Below, one piece after another: positions 24,981 through 34,547 of a DNA stretch of 64,000 bases. Each line of letters opens with the position of its first letter. The stretch's first letter is position 1. The translations under genes and the position numbers were made by a program. The DNA is taken from assembly GCA_020635995.1 (NCBI GenBank), contig JACJYS010000001.1, positions 186,001 through 250,000 on the forward strand, in the 5' to 3' direction. This stretch comes from Chitinophagales bacterium (lineage in GTDB: Bacteria; Bacteroidota; Bacteroidia; Chitinophagales; UBA8649). The notes beneath the pieces were generated by a model. The model saw only the letters and a program-made list of their open reading frames with translations. It was not told where the DNA came from and searched no databases.

Positions 24981-26510
24981 ATCCACTTCGCAAGTTAAAC
25001 AGGCTAAGCCGTTTTCTGTCATAAGCCAAGTATTGTTGTCTAAATCTTTACTTTTTTTGGTAGCTTGTAGCACGGGGTCTTTTATATATTTGCTGGTATA
25101 TTTACCAAAATTTATTTCTGTACCCACAGGTACTTCTAAAGTATATTTTACTTTTTGAAATCTAAACTGCCCTTCGTCTTTTATTTCTAAAGTAGTAGGC
25201 AAAACAAGTTCACTGCTATCTTTAAATTCTAATTGGTAGCTTATTTTATCTATATGTTGCTTACACTCTTCTACTGTTCTTCCTCTACTTGAAACTGCCG
25301 CTTCTAACTTAAATTCTTTTGCCGGTTTTACCTGCAAAATAGCAGAATTTAAAAACAAGGTGTTTATTTCTGGACGATACAGGATATTTTTAGCGTTGAA
25401 CCCATCTTCATTTATATTAAATTGAAAACCTCCTTCTTCGTCTAATTCTGACTGTTTAAAATTTATGGTAACTGTTTTTAATGAATCTGCAAAAGGAACA
25501 TCTATGTAATTAAATGCTATTTCTTCTTTACTAAAGTTTTTAGCTACATCTACTGTAGCCACAACAAAAGCTAAAAGAGCTACCAACATTAAAACGCCAC
25601 TAATAATAAGCGTTTTTGCCCATGAAACTTTAGATTTTTTATATGCTTTGGCTATTAAATATAGTAAAAAGATACTTGGTATAGCCACCAAAGCAAAAAT
25701 GGAAAAGGCAAATAGTAAAAAGAAGAAATTGCTACTAAATACAAGGTTTAGGTATTCTTCTCCAAAGAAATTAATAAAAAAAGTACCTCCCGACCAAGCT
25801 ATAGAAAACACAAAAAACTTAAAAAACAATATTAATCCTACTATTAATAAAGCTGCTTTAAACAATAGTTTTAATATTTCTTCTGCGTTTCTGCCTCCTG
25901 TTTTGCCTAATTCGGCTAAATTTTCTTTGCTAAAATTTTTTTTTACCGATTCCGAAATATTACTAAGATTAATCGGCTCGCCTTTCATTTGCATTTTTTG
26001 GATATTAGTTTCTGCTTTGGGCATTATTATCCAAAGTATAATATAAATACCGCCCACAGGCACGCCCACACTGGCTATACCTAATATTACAAATATTAAA
26101 CGCAACCATATAGCATCTATACCTAAATAGGCACCTAAACCACCCAGTACACCTGCTATTATTTTATCATCGGGGTTTCTAAATAGTTTTCTGGTAGTGC
26201 CACTGTTTTGTTTATATGAATTTTGATTTTCATTGCTCCCATTGGTTTCTTCATCTATAACTTCCACATCGCCCAGCGTAGCTATTGATTCTTTTACCAT
26301 ATTAATATTTACAACTTGAGTAAATTTTCCCAGTTTTTCGGTAAATAATTCAGCAAAGCGGTTTTCTATATCGTTAATAATTTCGCCTTGTTCTTCGCTG
26401 TTATTAAATGTAGCTTTTACTTTGTTTAAGTAGTTTTCAAGTAAAGTATAAGCATCATCATCTATTTGAAATGCCAAACCTGCAAGGTTAATATTTATAG
26501 TCTTTTTCAT
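24978..26510 (-). CDS. PspC-domain membrane protein
   Basis: 510 aa. Residues 1-95 are a soluble helical domain (MKKTININLAGLAFQIDDDA). A PspC domain follows at about 107-172 (KIIAGVLGGLGAYLGIDAIW). Three or four more membrane segments lie between 210 and 325, and the last 180 residues form an extracytoplasmic beta-rich domain. PspC proteins relate to envelope stress. It is four bases downstream of a PadR regulator, which probably controls it. Its stop codon lies in the end of repeat copy A. Confidence 0.87.
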   Translation of the reverse strand: MKKTININLAGLAFQIDDDAYTLLENYLNKVKATFNNSEEQGEIINDIENRFAELFTEKLGKFTQVVNINMVKESIATLGDVEVIDEETNGSNENQNSYKQNSGTTRKLFRNPDDKIIAGVLGGLGAYLGIDAIWLRLIFVILGIASVGVPVGGIYIILWIIMPKAETNIQKMQMKGEPINLSNISESVKKNFSKENLAELGKTGGRNAEEILKLLFKAALLIVGLILFFKFFVFSIAWSGGTFFINFFGEEYLNLVFSSNFFFLLFAFSIFALVAIPSIFLLYLIAKAYKKSKVSWAKTLIISGVLMLVALLAFVVATVDVAKNFSKEEIAFNYIDVPFADSLKTVTINFKQSELDEEGGFQFNINEDGFNAKNILYRPEINTLFLNSAILQVKPAKEFKLEAAVSSRGRTVEECKQHIDKISYQLEFKDSSELVLPTTLEIKDEGQFRFQKVKYTLEVPVGTEINFGKYTSKYIKDPVLQATKKSKDLDNNTWLMTENGLACLTCEVD

Positions 26511-26514
26511 AATT

Positions 26515-26841
26515 TTAAGATTTTGTAAGGGTGTTTACTGCTGTTTTTAAAAAGTCCCAAGTTTCATGTAGCTCAGTTAAAGCCTCTTTTCCATTGTTGG
26601 TTATTGAATAGTACTTTCGCGGTGGCCCAGAAGTAGATTCTTGCCAATTATATTCTAAAATTCCGGCATTTTTTAAGCGGGTTAATAAAGGATAAACCGT
26701 ACCTTCTACTACTATCATTTTAGCATCTTTAAGTTGCTGTATAATATCGGTAGAATAGGCTTCTCCTTCATTTAAAATAGCCAAAATGCAATACTCCAAT
26801 ATTCCTTTTCGCATCTGCGTTTTTGTATTTTCTACATCCAT
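26515..26841 (-). CDS. PadR-family transcriptional regulator
   Basis: 108 aa, a short PadR winged-helix protein. The phrases GILEYCILAILNEGEAYSTDI and VEGTVYPLLTRLKNAGILEY are typical of the family, as is the STSGPPRKYYSIT wing. PadR regulators of this size often sit before PspC genes in Bacteroidota and repress their own operon. The same transcript continues into the PspC gene. Confidence 0.92.
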   Translation of the reverse strand: MDVENTKTQMRKGILEYCILAILNEGEAYSTDIIQQLKDAKMIVVEGTVYPLLTRLKNAGILEYNWQESTSGPPRKYYSITNNGKEALTELHETWDFLKTAVNTLTKS

Positions 26842-26860
26842 TGCATATTAATTTGTAATG

Positions 26861-26868
26861 CAAATATA
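26861..26868 (-). promoter_or_regulatory. -7 promoter box (TATATTTG) of the padR-pspC operon
   Basis: Perfect TAnnTTTG match, 19 bases before the padR start. A TTGCAT/ATGCAA dyad in the neighbouring bases (about 26840-26864) could be the PadR operator. Confidence 0.5.
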
Positions 26869-27048
26869 TAAACTTTATTTGGTACTATGTAAAACAAAGT
26901 AGTGTTTTTTTGAAAAAAATTATCTCTACGCCTATTTTGTAATATAAATTATACACTCCACACGCTGTTGCCCACTTTATATTTTGCTATTAATTTTTAT
27001 CTACCAATAGAAGTGCTATGTTTAGGCACTAAATAAAATCAAAAGCTT

Positions 27049-28356
27049 ATGTTAGATCAATTTGAAGTAACAGGAGGAAAAAAACTTAAAGGAAATATTA
27101 TACCTCAAGGAGCTAAAAATGAAGCTTTGCAAGTGGTGTGTGCCGTGTTGCTTACGGCAGAAAAAATAACCATGCACAATTTGCCCGACATACGGGATGT
27201 TAATTTTTTAATAAAGTTACTGAGTGATTTAGGTGTAAAAGTAGAGAAAATAAAAGAGGGAAGTTATACTTTTCAGGCTGATGATATAAATTTAGAATAT
27301 CTCCATAGCGAAGATTTTAAAAAACAGGGAGGTTCGCTACGTGGCTCTGTTATGATAATGGGCCCTCTTTTAGCTCGCTTTAAAAAAGCTTACATTCCTA
27401 AACCCGGAGGAGATAAAATTGGAGCTCGTCCTTTAGACACACATTTTATAGGTTTTCAAAAACTGGGAGCTACTTTTAGCTACAATAAAGACGATAATTT
27501 TTATACCGTACTTGCCGAAAATTTAGAAGGTAGGTATATGTTGATGAACGAACCTTCTGTAACGGGAACTGCCAATATAGTGATGGCGGCAGTAATGGCA
27601 AAAGGAAAAACTACTATATATAATGCTGCTTGCGAGCCTTACCTACAACAACTATGTGGTATGCTAAATAGTATGGGAGCAAAAATAAAGGGCGTAGGAA
27701 GCAATTTATTAGAAATTGAGGGAGTTACAGAATTGGGCGGTTGCACCCACACTTTATTGCCTGATTTTATAGAAGTGGGCTCTTTTATAGGCTTGGCAGC
27801 TACTACGCAAAGCGAAATAACCATAAAAAACTGCCGTATAGATATGTTGGGACCTATTCCTGATGTTTTTAAAAGACTGGGCATACAAATGGAATTTAAG
27901 GGCGATGATATTTATGTGCCATCGCAGGGCGTGTATGAAATACAAAGAATGATAGACGGTTCTATACCTACCATTTACGATGCTCCATGGCCTGGTTTTA
28001 CGCCCGATTTAATTTCAATAGTTTTGGTGGCAGCCATACAAGCTAAAGGCAGTGTTTTAATACACCAAAAAATGTTTGATGCCCGTTTGTTTTTTATTGA
28101 CAAACTAAAGGATATGGGAGCTCAAATTATACTTTGCGACCCACACCGTGCCACCGTAATAGGTATAGAAAGAAAATACAAACTCAGAGGCATACAAATG
28201 AGCAGTCCCGATATTAGAGCAGGAGTAGCTTTATTAATTGCCGCACTTTCTGCCGAGGGGAAAAGTATTATTTCTAATATACACCAAATAGACCGTGGCT
28301 ACCAAAATATAGATGGTAGGCTGAATGCTATAGGAGCAGATATTAAGAGATTGTAG
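27049..28356 (+). CDS. murA: UDP-N-acetylglucosamine 1-carboxyvinyltransferase with Asp at the usual active-site Cys
   Basis: 435 aa. It transfers enolpyruvate from PEP to UDP-GlcNAc, the first step of peptidoglycan synthesis. The EPSP-synthase fold motifs are present (PQGAKNEALQV, SVTGTANIVMAA, NLLEIEGV). The loop that carries Cys115 in E. coli reads PKPGGDKIGARPLDTH, with Asp122 (codon 27412-27414) in place of cysteine. Such Asp variants stay active and resist fosfomycin; I recall the same residue in flavobacterial MurA. Monocistronic. Confidence 0.95.
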   Translation: MLDQFEVTGGKKLKGNIIPQGAKNEALQVVCAVLLTAEKITMHNLPDIRDVNFLIKLLSDLGVKVEKIKEGSYTFQADDINLEYLHSEDFKKQGGSLRGSVMIMGPLLARFKKAYIPKPGGDKIGARPLDTHFIGFQKLGATFSYNKDDNFYTVLAENLEGRYMLMNEPSVTGTANIVMAAVMAKGKTTIYNAACEPYLQQLCGMLNSMGAKIKGVGSNLLEIEGVTELGGCTHTLLPDFIEVGSFIGLAATTQSEITIKNCRIDMLGPIPDVFKRLGIQMEFKGDDIYVPSQGVYEIQRMIDGSIPTIYDAPWPGFTPDLISIVLVAAIQAKGSVLIHQKMFDARLFFIDKLKDMGAQIILCDPHRATVIGIERKYKLRGIQMSSPDIRAGVALLIAALSAEGKSIISNIHQIDRGYQNIDGRLNAIGADIKRL

Positions 28357-28366
28357 GATGTTTGTT

Positions 28367-28437
28367 GTAGCTTAAACGCACAATAAGGCAAAAGCTGATA
28401 TTGGGCTATTATCTACACCTAAACGGTATTACTAACG
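28367..28437 (-). repeat. Partial copy of the 130-bp hairpin repeat (copy G)
   Basis: Read on the minus strand it begins TAATACCGTTTAGG and goes on with AATAGCCCAATATCAGC and a CCTTATTGTG tract, matching the left half of the full copies with drift. The right-hand hairpin is missing. Confidence 0.55.
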
Positions 28438-28440
28438 GGG

Positions 28441-28494
28441 TTAATTACCTCATTTCCAAATTATCATATCACCTAATTATTAATTACCTCATTT
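28441..28494 (+). repeat. 15-bp direct repeat before trkH
   Basis: TTAATTACCTCATTT occurs at 28441-28455 and again at 28480-28494. Could be a regulator site or one of the simple ATTACCTCATT repeats found in Bacteroidota spacers. Confidence 0.4.
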
Positions 28495-28521
28495 TAAAAT
28501 TAATAAATACAGTATAAAATG

Positions 28522-28529
28522 TAATTTTG
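28522..28529 (+). promoter_or_regulatory. -7 promoter box (TAATTTTG) of trkH-trkA
   Basis: Perfect TAnnTTTG match 29 bases before the trkH ATG. Confidence 0.5.
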
Positions 28530-28558
28530 CACAAAATTAAGTACATTGACACTCGCAA

Positions 28559-30304
28559 ATGTTTGATTTTAAAATATTCTATCGCGGAGCATTCATTTTA
28601 AGTTTGTTCGGTTTGTTGGCTTTTGTTTTTGATTTAGGGTTTTCAAACTCTCCTATGTCTCAAAAAATTTTAGAAGACATCTATTTTGTACTTTTAGGTA
28701 TAGGTGCTCTTGCTATAATTTTAAGATATATAGAAAAAGGTTTTAAAGTTCCTAAAAAAGTACTCTTGTTTGATGCCTTTTATATATCCTTTGCAGCACT
28801 AATTTTTTATGATTTTTTAATTGCCGAAAATAGTTTAATAACACATCCACTACTGCAAAGTAGTGCCTGGATAAAACTTGCTGTTTTCTTGTTTTTTGTG
28901 CGTGAGTTTTTTGAAATTAGATTCAATTTTAAAAGAACAGTACTCAATCCAGCCCAACTTTTTGTACTTAGTTTCCTGTTTATAATTGTTTTAGGGGCAT
29001 TTTTATTAATGATGCCCAATGCCACTAACGGGAATTTATCTTTTATAGATGCTTTATTTACCTCTACAAGTGCCGTTTGCGTTACAGGCTTAATTGTGGT
29101 GGATACAGCTACTTTTTTCACGGAATTTGGACAATTTATTATCTTAATACTTATTCAAATTGGCGGTTTAGGCATCCTTACTTTTGCCAGCTATTTCTCT
29201 TATTTTTTTAGGGGAAAATCAAGCTACGAAAACCAACTAACCCTCAGCGATATGACTAACTCAAAAAACTTGAGTGAAGTTTTTAGCACCTTGAAATATA
29301 TTATCTTAATTACACTAACTATTGAATTTAGCGTAGCTACATTTATTTATTTTTCTGTTGAAGAAGTTGCTTTCCCTTCTTTTCAAAAACATGCTTTTTT
29401 TGCTTTATTCCATTCTATATCAGCATTTTGCAATGCCGGGTTTTCTACATTAACTAATAATTTATACGAAGACGGATTTAGATACAATTATTTTATGCAG
29501 TTAGCCGTAATTGCTGCCTTTGTACTTGGTGGTTTAGGGTTTCCTATTGTGGTTAATATTATGAAATTTGTTTCTTACCATGTTCGGAAACTAATAACTT
29601 TTGGTAAAAGTAAAGTAGTGTATAAACCTTGGATTTTAAACCTCAACAGCCGTATTACACTTATTACTACCATAGCACTAACAGTAATAGGTTTTATAGG
29701 TTTTTATGCGTTAGAGTATAATAATACCCTTGCCGACCATAGCGGATTTGGAAAAATAGTAACGGCTCTTTTTGGAGCTACTACTCCACGTACCGCAGGT
29801 TTCAACACTATTGATATGTCTAAAATGCTATTCCCCACCACCATGCTGGTGTTTTTATTGATGTGGGTAGGAGCATCGCCAGCTTCTACAGGTGGCGGTA
29901 TTAAAACCAGTACATTTGCCATTGCTATTTTAAATTTTATAAGTTTAGCTAAAGGAAAAAGCCGAATTGAAGTTTTTAGACGAGAAATATCAGATATTTC
30001 TGTAAGTCGTGCTTTTGCCACCATAGCTCTTTCCCTTATGGTTATAGGCTTTGGTATTTTAATAATAACCATTAAAGACGGGCGTTTTGGACTGATGCAC
30101 ATAGCTTTTGAATGTTTTTCGGCATATAGTACTGTAGGCTTAAGTTTAGGAATAACGGGCGGATTAAGTACTTTAAGCAAAGCTGTTTTAATAGTTATAA
30201 TGTTTGTAGGAAGGGTAAGTATGCTTTCCATTTTAATAGCATTGTTTAAAAAAGATAAATACAAAAATTATAGATATCCAAAAGAGGAAATTACCATAAA
30301 TTAA
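28559..30304 (+). CDS. trkH: Trk-type potassium transporter membrane subunit
   Basis: 581 aa with twelve or so membrane segments. The four pore loops of the TrkH/KtrB family can be recognised (TSTSAVCVTGLIVVDT, FHSISAFCNAGFSTL, TTPRTAGFNT and CFSAYSTVGLSLG), each with the selectivity-filter glycine. The loop GASPASTGGGIKTSTFAI is the gating loop. The first 130 residues are an N-terminal membrane extension seen in Bacteroidota homologues. It takes up potassium together with TrkA, encoded six bases downstream. Confidence 0.93.
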   Translation: MFDFKIFYRGAFILSLFGLLAFVFDLGFSNSPMSQKILEDIYFVLLGIGALAIILRYIEKGFKVPKKVLLFDAFYISFAALIFYDFLIAENSLITHPLLQSSAWIKLAVFLFFVREFFEIRFNFKRTVLNPAQLFVLSFLFIIVLGAFLLMMPNATNGNLSFIDALFTSTSAVCVTGLIVVDTATFFTEFGQFIILILIQIGGLGILTFASYFSYFFRGKSSYENQLTLSDMTNSKNLSEVFSTLKYIILITLTIEFSVATFIYFSVEEVAFPSFQKHAFFALFHSISAFCNAGFSTLTNNLYEDGFRYNYFMQLAVIAAFVLGGLGFPIVVNIMKFVSYHVRKLITFGKSKVVYKPWILNLNSRITLITTIALTVIGFIGFYALEYNNTLADHSGFGKIVTALFGATTPRTAGFNTIDMSKMLFPTTMLVFLLMWVGASPASTGGGIKTSTFAIAILNFISLAKGKSRIEVFRREISDISVSRAFATIALSLMVIGFGILIITIKDGRFGLMHIAFECFSAYSTVGLSLGITGGLSTLSKAVLIVIMFVGRVSMLSILIALFKKDKYKNYRYPKEEITIN

Positions 30305-30310
30305 AAAGTA

Positions 30311-31006
30311 ATGAAATATATAATAGTTGGTTTAGGAAACTTTGGTGCATCATTAGCCCAAGAGCTTACCGAAATGGGACACGAAGTAATAGGCATAGAC
30401 AGCAGAATGGCTAAAGTAGATACCTATAAAGAAAAAATATCGCATACTATATGTATGGATGCCACAGACGAATTTACTATGGCAGGCTTGCCCATTAATG
30501 ACACAGATGTTTTTATAGTAGCCATAGGCGAAGACCAAGGTGCCAATATTATGGCTTCGGCTATTTTAAAAAACTTTAAAGTAAAACGTTTAATAAGCCG
30601 GGCTATAAACAATCTACATGAAAAAGTGCTGCACGCCATAGGCGTAGATGAAATAGTACACCCCGAACAAGAAACTGCCGAAAGATGGGCTAAAAAGCTG
30701 AACCTAAGAAATGTGGTGGACTCCTTTGAGCTAAGTGATAACTTTAGCATAATAGAAACCGAAGTTCCGTTAAATTTTGTAGGGAAAACCTTAGCCGAAG
30801 TTGATTTTAGAAAAAACTTTAACATTTTATTGCTTACTACCATTAAAAAAGAAGAAGTAAAAAGTTTAATAGGTAAAACCAGATTAGAAACTAAAGTGCA
30901 AGGTGTAGCTCAAAATAATATAGCTTTTGAAGAAAAAGATATTCTTGTTTTATATGGAAACAATAAAGATTTAGAAAGATTTTTAAAGAAAAAAAGCGAA
31001 GATTAA
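30311..31006 (+). CDS. trkA: Trk/Ktr potassium uptake regulatory subunit (RCK domain)
   Basis: 231 aa. An N-terminal RCK_N Rossmann domain (MKYIIVGLGNFGASLAQEL) has the GxGxxG nucleotide site; an RCK_C domain follows (about 145-228). It is the single-unit KtrA type, not the doubled E. coli TrkA. It gates the membrane subunit in response to nucleotides. Same operon as trkH. Confidence 0.92.
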   Translation: MKYIIVGLGNFGASLAQELTEMGHEVIGIDSRMAKVDTYKEKISHTICMDATDEFTMAGLPINDTDVFIVAIGEDQGANIMASAILKNFKVKRLISRAINNLHEKVLHAIGVDEIVHPEQETAERWAKKLNLRNVVDSFELSDNFSIIETEVPLNFVGKTLAEVDFRKNFNILLLTTIKKEEVKSLIGKTRLETKVQGVAQNNIAFEEKDILVLYGNNKDLERFLKKKSED

Positions 31007-31013
31007 GCCTTTA

Positions 31014-31172
31014 TTAAGCTCTAAAAATTTCAATATCCGTCTTTTGAGGCGTAAATATTTCTCCTCTGTGTTTTTTAGGCGAAAAACTTGGACAGTCGCA
31101 TTTGCTACCCTTGCAAGCACTAAGAGTGCTTAATAAAGCTATAATTCCCACTATCATCAGTATTTTTTTCAT
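31014..31172 (-). CDS. Small lipoprotein of unknown function
   Basis: 52 aa from the ATG at 31172; the longer open frame upstream would put non-signal residues before a clean signal peptide. It has a lipobox (LSTLSAC) and a short mature part with the motif KGSKCDCPSFS, which recurs in small Bacteroidota lipoproteins. The remainder is basic and short. Transcribed away from the glycosyltransferase gene; only 48 bases separate the two starts. Confidence 0.6.
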   Translation of the reverse strand: MKKILMIVGIIALLSTLSACKGSKCDCPSFSPKKHRGEIFTPQKTDIEIFRA

Positions 31173-31220
31173 AACAAAATGCTTTACTTTGTTTGTTAAA
31201 CGAAATAAATATACAAATAA

Positions 31221-32285
31221 TTGCAACAAACTATACTTTTTGCTATACTCAATTGGGGTTTAGGACACGCCACAAGGTCTATTCCGCTTATCAACTACTT
31301 ACTTAAAAAACAGTATAAACTAATTATTTGTAGCGATGGAGATGCTTTAGCTCTACTACAAAAAGAATTTCCTCATCTCATTTTTGAAAAAACACCTGCT
31401 TACAATGCAAGCTATACCAAAAATAAAAATCAGCTTTTTATACATTTGGCTAAACAAATTCCTCACTTTATAAAAATTATAAAAGAAGAAAATAGGCTGT
31501 GTGAAAAATTGATAGAAAAACACCAAGCTAATTTTATTATTTCAGATAATAGATATGGATTTTACAATAAAAATATACACAGTGCTTTAATTTGCCATCA
31601 GTTGCGTTTGCTTTTTCCTCAATCTCGGTTATTTGAAAACATGGTAAATGCCAGCTATATTAACTTTTTAAAACCCTTTTCAGAAATTTGGATACCGGAT
31701 ATTGCTCCTCCAAAAAATTTAAGTGGCAGAATGAGCCAAACAAACTTAAAAAATACGCATTACATTGGTATAGATTCAAGATTTATAAAAACCAAACCTA
31801 CTGAAAGTATAAATATTCTTGCGGTAATTTCTGGTCCTGAACCTCAAAGAACGCTTTTAGAACAAAAAATATACACGCAACTACAAAATATAGAGGGAAA
31901 CCACCTGATAGTTAGAGGCACAAAACAAAAAAGTGAAGTTGTAAATACTGAAAATATAACGGTGGTAGATTTAGCCACTACTCAGCAACTAAACCAGTGG
32001 CTTATAAATGCCGAAACTGTGATAAGTAGATGTGGCTATACTACTATAATGGATTTAATAAAATTAAATAAAAAAGCTATTTTAATTCCCACTCCCGCCC
32101 AGCCAGAGCAAGAGCATTTAGCTCAAAAACTGATGAAAAACAAATGGTTTTTATCTGCGAAACAAGATGAACTTAATATAGCAGCAACACAAAAACAGCT
32201 TATTAATTATGCTCCGCCTAATATTTCATTAGGTTATAATGAAGAGATAATAGATGCTTTTGTAATACCGATTAGAAATATATAG
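31221..32285 (+). CDS. UDP-glycosyltransferase-like protein (GT-B fold)
   Basis: 354 aa. N-terminal ILFAILNWGLGHATRSIPLI with the GxGHxxR-type loop and C-terminal VISRCGYTTIMDLIKLNKKAI followed by IPTPAQPEQEHLA fit the MurG/UGT-like GT-B family. It is predicted to move a sugar from a nucleotide donor to a cell-envelope or secondary acceptor; the acceptor is unknown. It starts at TTG 31221; no better codon gives the N-terminal strand. A repeat-rich spacer follows. Confidence 0.8.
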   Translation: MQQTILFAILNWGLGHATRSIPLINYLLKKQYKLIICSDGDALALLQKEFPHLIFEKTPAYNASYTKNKNQLFIHLAKQIPHFIKIIKEENRLCEKLIEKHQANFIISDNRYGFYNKNIHSALICHQLRLLFPQSRLFENMVNASYINFLKPFSEIWIPDIAPPKNLSGRMSQTNLKNTHYIGIDSRFIKTKPTESINILAVISGPEPQRTLLEQKIYTQLQNIEGNHLIVRGTKQKSEVVNTENITVVDLATTQQLNQWLINAETVISRCGYTTIMDLIKLNKKAILIPTPAQPEQEHLAQKLMKNKWFLSAKQDELNIAATQKQLINYAPPNISLGYNEEIIDAFVIPIRNI

Positions 32286-32330
32286 AGGAAATAAACCAAA
32301 CGCTTCTTCAACATTAATGTATTTCCAGTC

Positions 32331-32350
32331 CAAGGGGTTTAAACCCCTTG
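32331..32350. repeat. Perfect 20-bp palindrome
   Basis: CAAGGGGTTTAAACCCCTTG is fully self-complementary, and a further half (AAACCCCTTGGATTGGAA) at 32355-32372 pairs with the TTTCCAGTCCAAGGGG stretch before it. Sits after the glycosyltransferase gene and may act as a terminator or belong to a repeat family. Confidence 0.5.
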
Positions 32351-32457
32351 AATAAACCCCTTGGATTGGAAATTGAAAAAACATAAATGACGTGAGTTTC
32401 ATCTATAAGTTTATATTTGAAGGTTGTCAATATATATGAAAAGTGCTTGATTTATAT

Positions 32458-32556
32458 GGTATAATGCCGATTATGAATATATAACAAACCAATATCGGCT
32501 TCGCCTTATTGTACTAAATACTTTTATCTACCGACATTTACCATTGTAAAATTAGG
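32458..32556 (+). repeat. 130-bp hairpin repeat, copy E (right hairpin lost)
   Basis: Matches the full copies from ATAATGCCGATTA to TTTACCATTGTAAAA and then diverges just before the dnaG stop codon at 32557. The CTATTT at the junction may be the last relic of the hairpin arm. Confidence 0.7.
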
Positions 32557-34494
32557 CTATTTCGGAGTATAAGATGTTCCTTTGTCGGAAGATAATTCCT
32601 TTTTCTTAATATCTACTTTTTGTTTTATTAAAAGCAGTTTTTCCATTTCTTCAGCAGAAGCGGTTTTAATTTTATCTAAAATTTGCCTTTCAAGCAGTTT
32701 TATTTTAAAGAAATTGAGCCAGTGCAATTCTGTATTTATATCTTCTTTATAAATTTCATTTTTTGTGGTGGTAAAAACTTTCTTTTTTACCCAGCCCTCA
32801 CTCAGGGCATCATCATATTTATTCAAATTGCCCATTATTAAAGTTATAGCCAAATTGCTTATTTCTTCATCTTGATGATTAATAAAATAATCGCTGAGCT
32901 TGGTTTCTTCTTTATTTAGCTCTTTAGATAGCTTTATTATTTTTAGATGCAATTCATTTTCTAACGGAACACTTTCTAACTTCCCAAAAATATATTCGTA
33001 AGTCATTAAATCATCACTATACCTGTTGTCTCCATACTCTAAAAGTGTGCGTATAACTTCTCTTTCGTATTTTTCTATATTAATTCCTGCGTCTAATAAT
33101 TCTTCATCTTTTTTAGCCAAATTTTCTTCTAAACCCACATTTTCTTCTACTATATCATCTGTTTTGTTCTGCTCTTTCCTTCTATTTTTAATTATTTCTT
33201 TGCGAGTTTTATTAGCTTCATTAATTAAAATTTGTTCGCTTACTTGCATTAAAGTAGCGGTTTCTTTTATGTAGAGCGAACGTTTTATGGCATCGGGTAT
33301 TTTAGAAATACTGGCTATAATATCCGTTATAACGGCTGCTTTTTTTACGGGATTATTTTCTGCATCTTTTAGCAAAAGTTTAGTTTTAAAAAAGATAAAA
33401 TCTTCTTGATTTTCAGCTATAAATTTTAAAAAATCTTCTTTGTCATTTTTTTGAGCAAAAGAATCCGGGTCTTCATTTTCGGGCAGTAAAACTACTTGAA
33501 CATTTAAACCATTCTCTAAAATAATATCTATACCACGAAGTGCTGCTTTTATTCCGGCATTATCGCCATCGTATAAAACGGTAATGTTTGGAGAGTATCT
33601 TCTTATTAGTTTAACTTGATTTTCTGTTAAAGAAGTACCACTTGATGCCACTACATTTTCTATTCCCATTTGATGCATAGAAATAACATCTGTATAACCT
33701 TCTACTAAAAAACAATTTTCTTGTTTTCTAATTTCATTTTTGGCAAAATAAATACCGTAAAGCACTTTGCTTTTGTCATAAATATCGGTATCGGGTGTGT
33801 TAATATATTTAGCTGTTTTGACATTACTTTTTAATATTCTCCCTCCAAAACCCAGCACTTTTCCACTAATGCCATGGATAGGAAACATAACTCTATCTCT
33901 AAAAAAATCAAGTTTTAAGTTTTCCTTTTTAGAACTTAATCCTGCATTTTGAAGCATTTCTAACAGATAACCTTTTTCAATGGCAGCATTTGTTAAAGCA
34001 TCTTTTTGCTCTAAAGCATATCCTAAATCAAATTTTTGAATGGTATCTTTAGTGAAACCTCTTTCTGTAAAATAACTTAAACCTATAGCTTTGCCCGTTT
34101 CATTTTCAAACAAATTGGTTTTAAAAAAGTCTTTGGCAAATTCATTAACAATATACAAGCCTTCTCGCTTTGATTGCTGTTCAATCATTTCGGGGCTTTG
34201 TTCTGTTTCTTCTATTTTGATATTGTATTTTTGAGCTAAATATTTTAGTGCTTCTACATAGCTAAAATGCTCGTGTTCCATAACAAATTTAACGCTATCG
34301 CCAGCTTTGCCACAGCCAAAGCATTTATATATCTGTTTAGATGGCGAAATAACAAAAGAAGGTGTTTTTTCTTGATGAAAAGGGCAGTTTGCCTTGTAGT
34401 TGCTACCTGCTTTTTTCATAGAAATAAAGTCGGAAAGCACATCTACAATGTCTGCTTCATCATTAATTTTAGCTATGGTTTCTTTGCTAATCAT
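32557..34494 (-). CDS. dnaG: DNA primase
   Basis: 645 aa. It lays down RNA primers at the replication fork. The N-terminal zinc finger has the ligands C-x2-H...C-x2-C (CPFHQEKTPSF and CFGCGKAGD). The TOPRIM domain is seen in CFLVEGYTDVISMHQMG and VLYDGDNAGIKAALRG, about residues 260-345. A helical helicase-binding tail fills the C-terminus. Length is normal. Its downstream end abuts repeat copy E; the upstream side is a 725-bp repeat-rich spacer. Confidence 0.95.
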   Translation of the reverse strand: MISKETIAKINDEADIVDVLSDFISMKKAGSNYKANCPFHQEKTPSFVISPSKQIYKCFGCGKAGDSVKFVMEHEHFSYVEALKYLAQKYNIKIEETEQSPEMIEQQSKREGLYIVNEFAKDFFKTNLFENETGKAIGLSYFTERGFTKDTIQKFDLGYALEQKDALTNAAIEKGYLLEMLQNAGLSSKKENLKLDFFRDRVMFPIHGISGKVLGFGGRILKSNVKTAKYINTPDTDIYDKSKVLYGIYFAKNEIRKQENCFLVEGYTDVISMHQMGIENVVASSGTSLTENQVKLIRRYSPNITVLYDGDNAGIKAALRGIDIILENGLNVQVVLLPENEDPDSFAQKNDKEDFLKFIAENQEDFIFFKTKLLLKDAENNPVKKAAVITDIIASISKIPDAIKRSLYIKETATLMQVSEQILINEANKTRKEIIKNRRKEQNKTDDIVEENVGLEENLAKKDEELLDAGINIEKYEREVIRTLLEYGDNRYSDDLMTYEYIFGKLESVPLENELHLKIIKLSKELNKEETKLSDYFINHQDEEISNLAITLIMGNLNKYDDALSEGWVKKKVFTTTKNEIYKEDINTELHWLNFFKIKLLERQILDKIKTASAEEMEKLLLIKQKVDIKKKELSSDKGTSYTPK

Positions 34495-34547
34495 TTATTA
34501 CAAAGGTAAATAGAAAATTAGGCAATTTTTAAAATTGAATTATCTTT

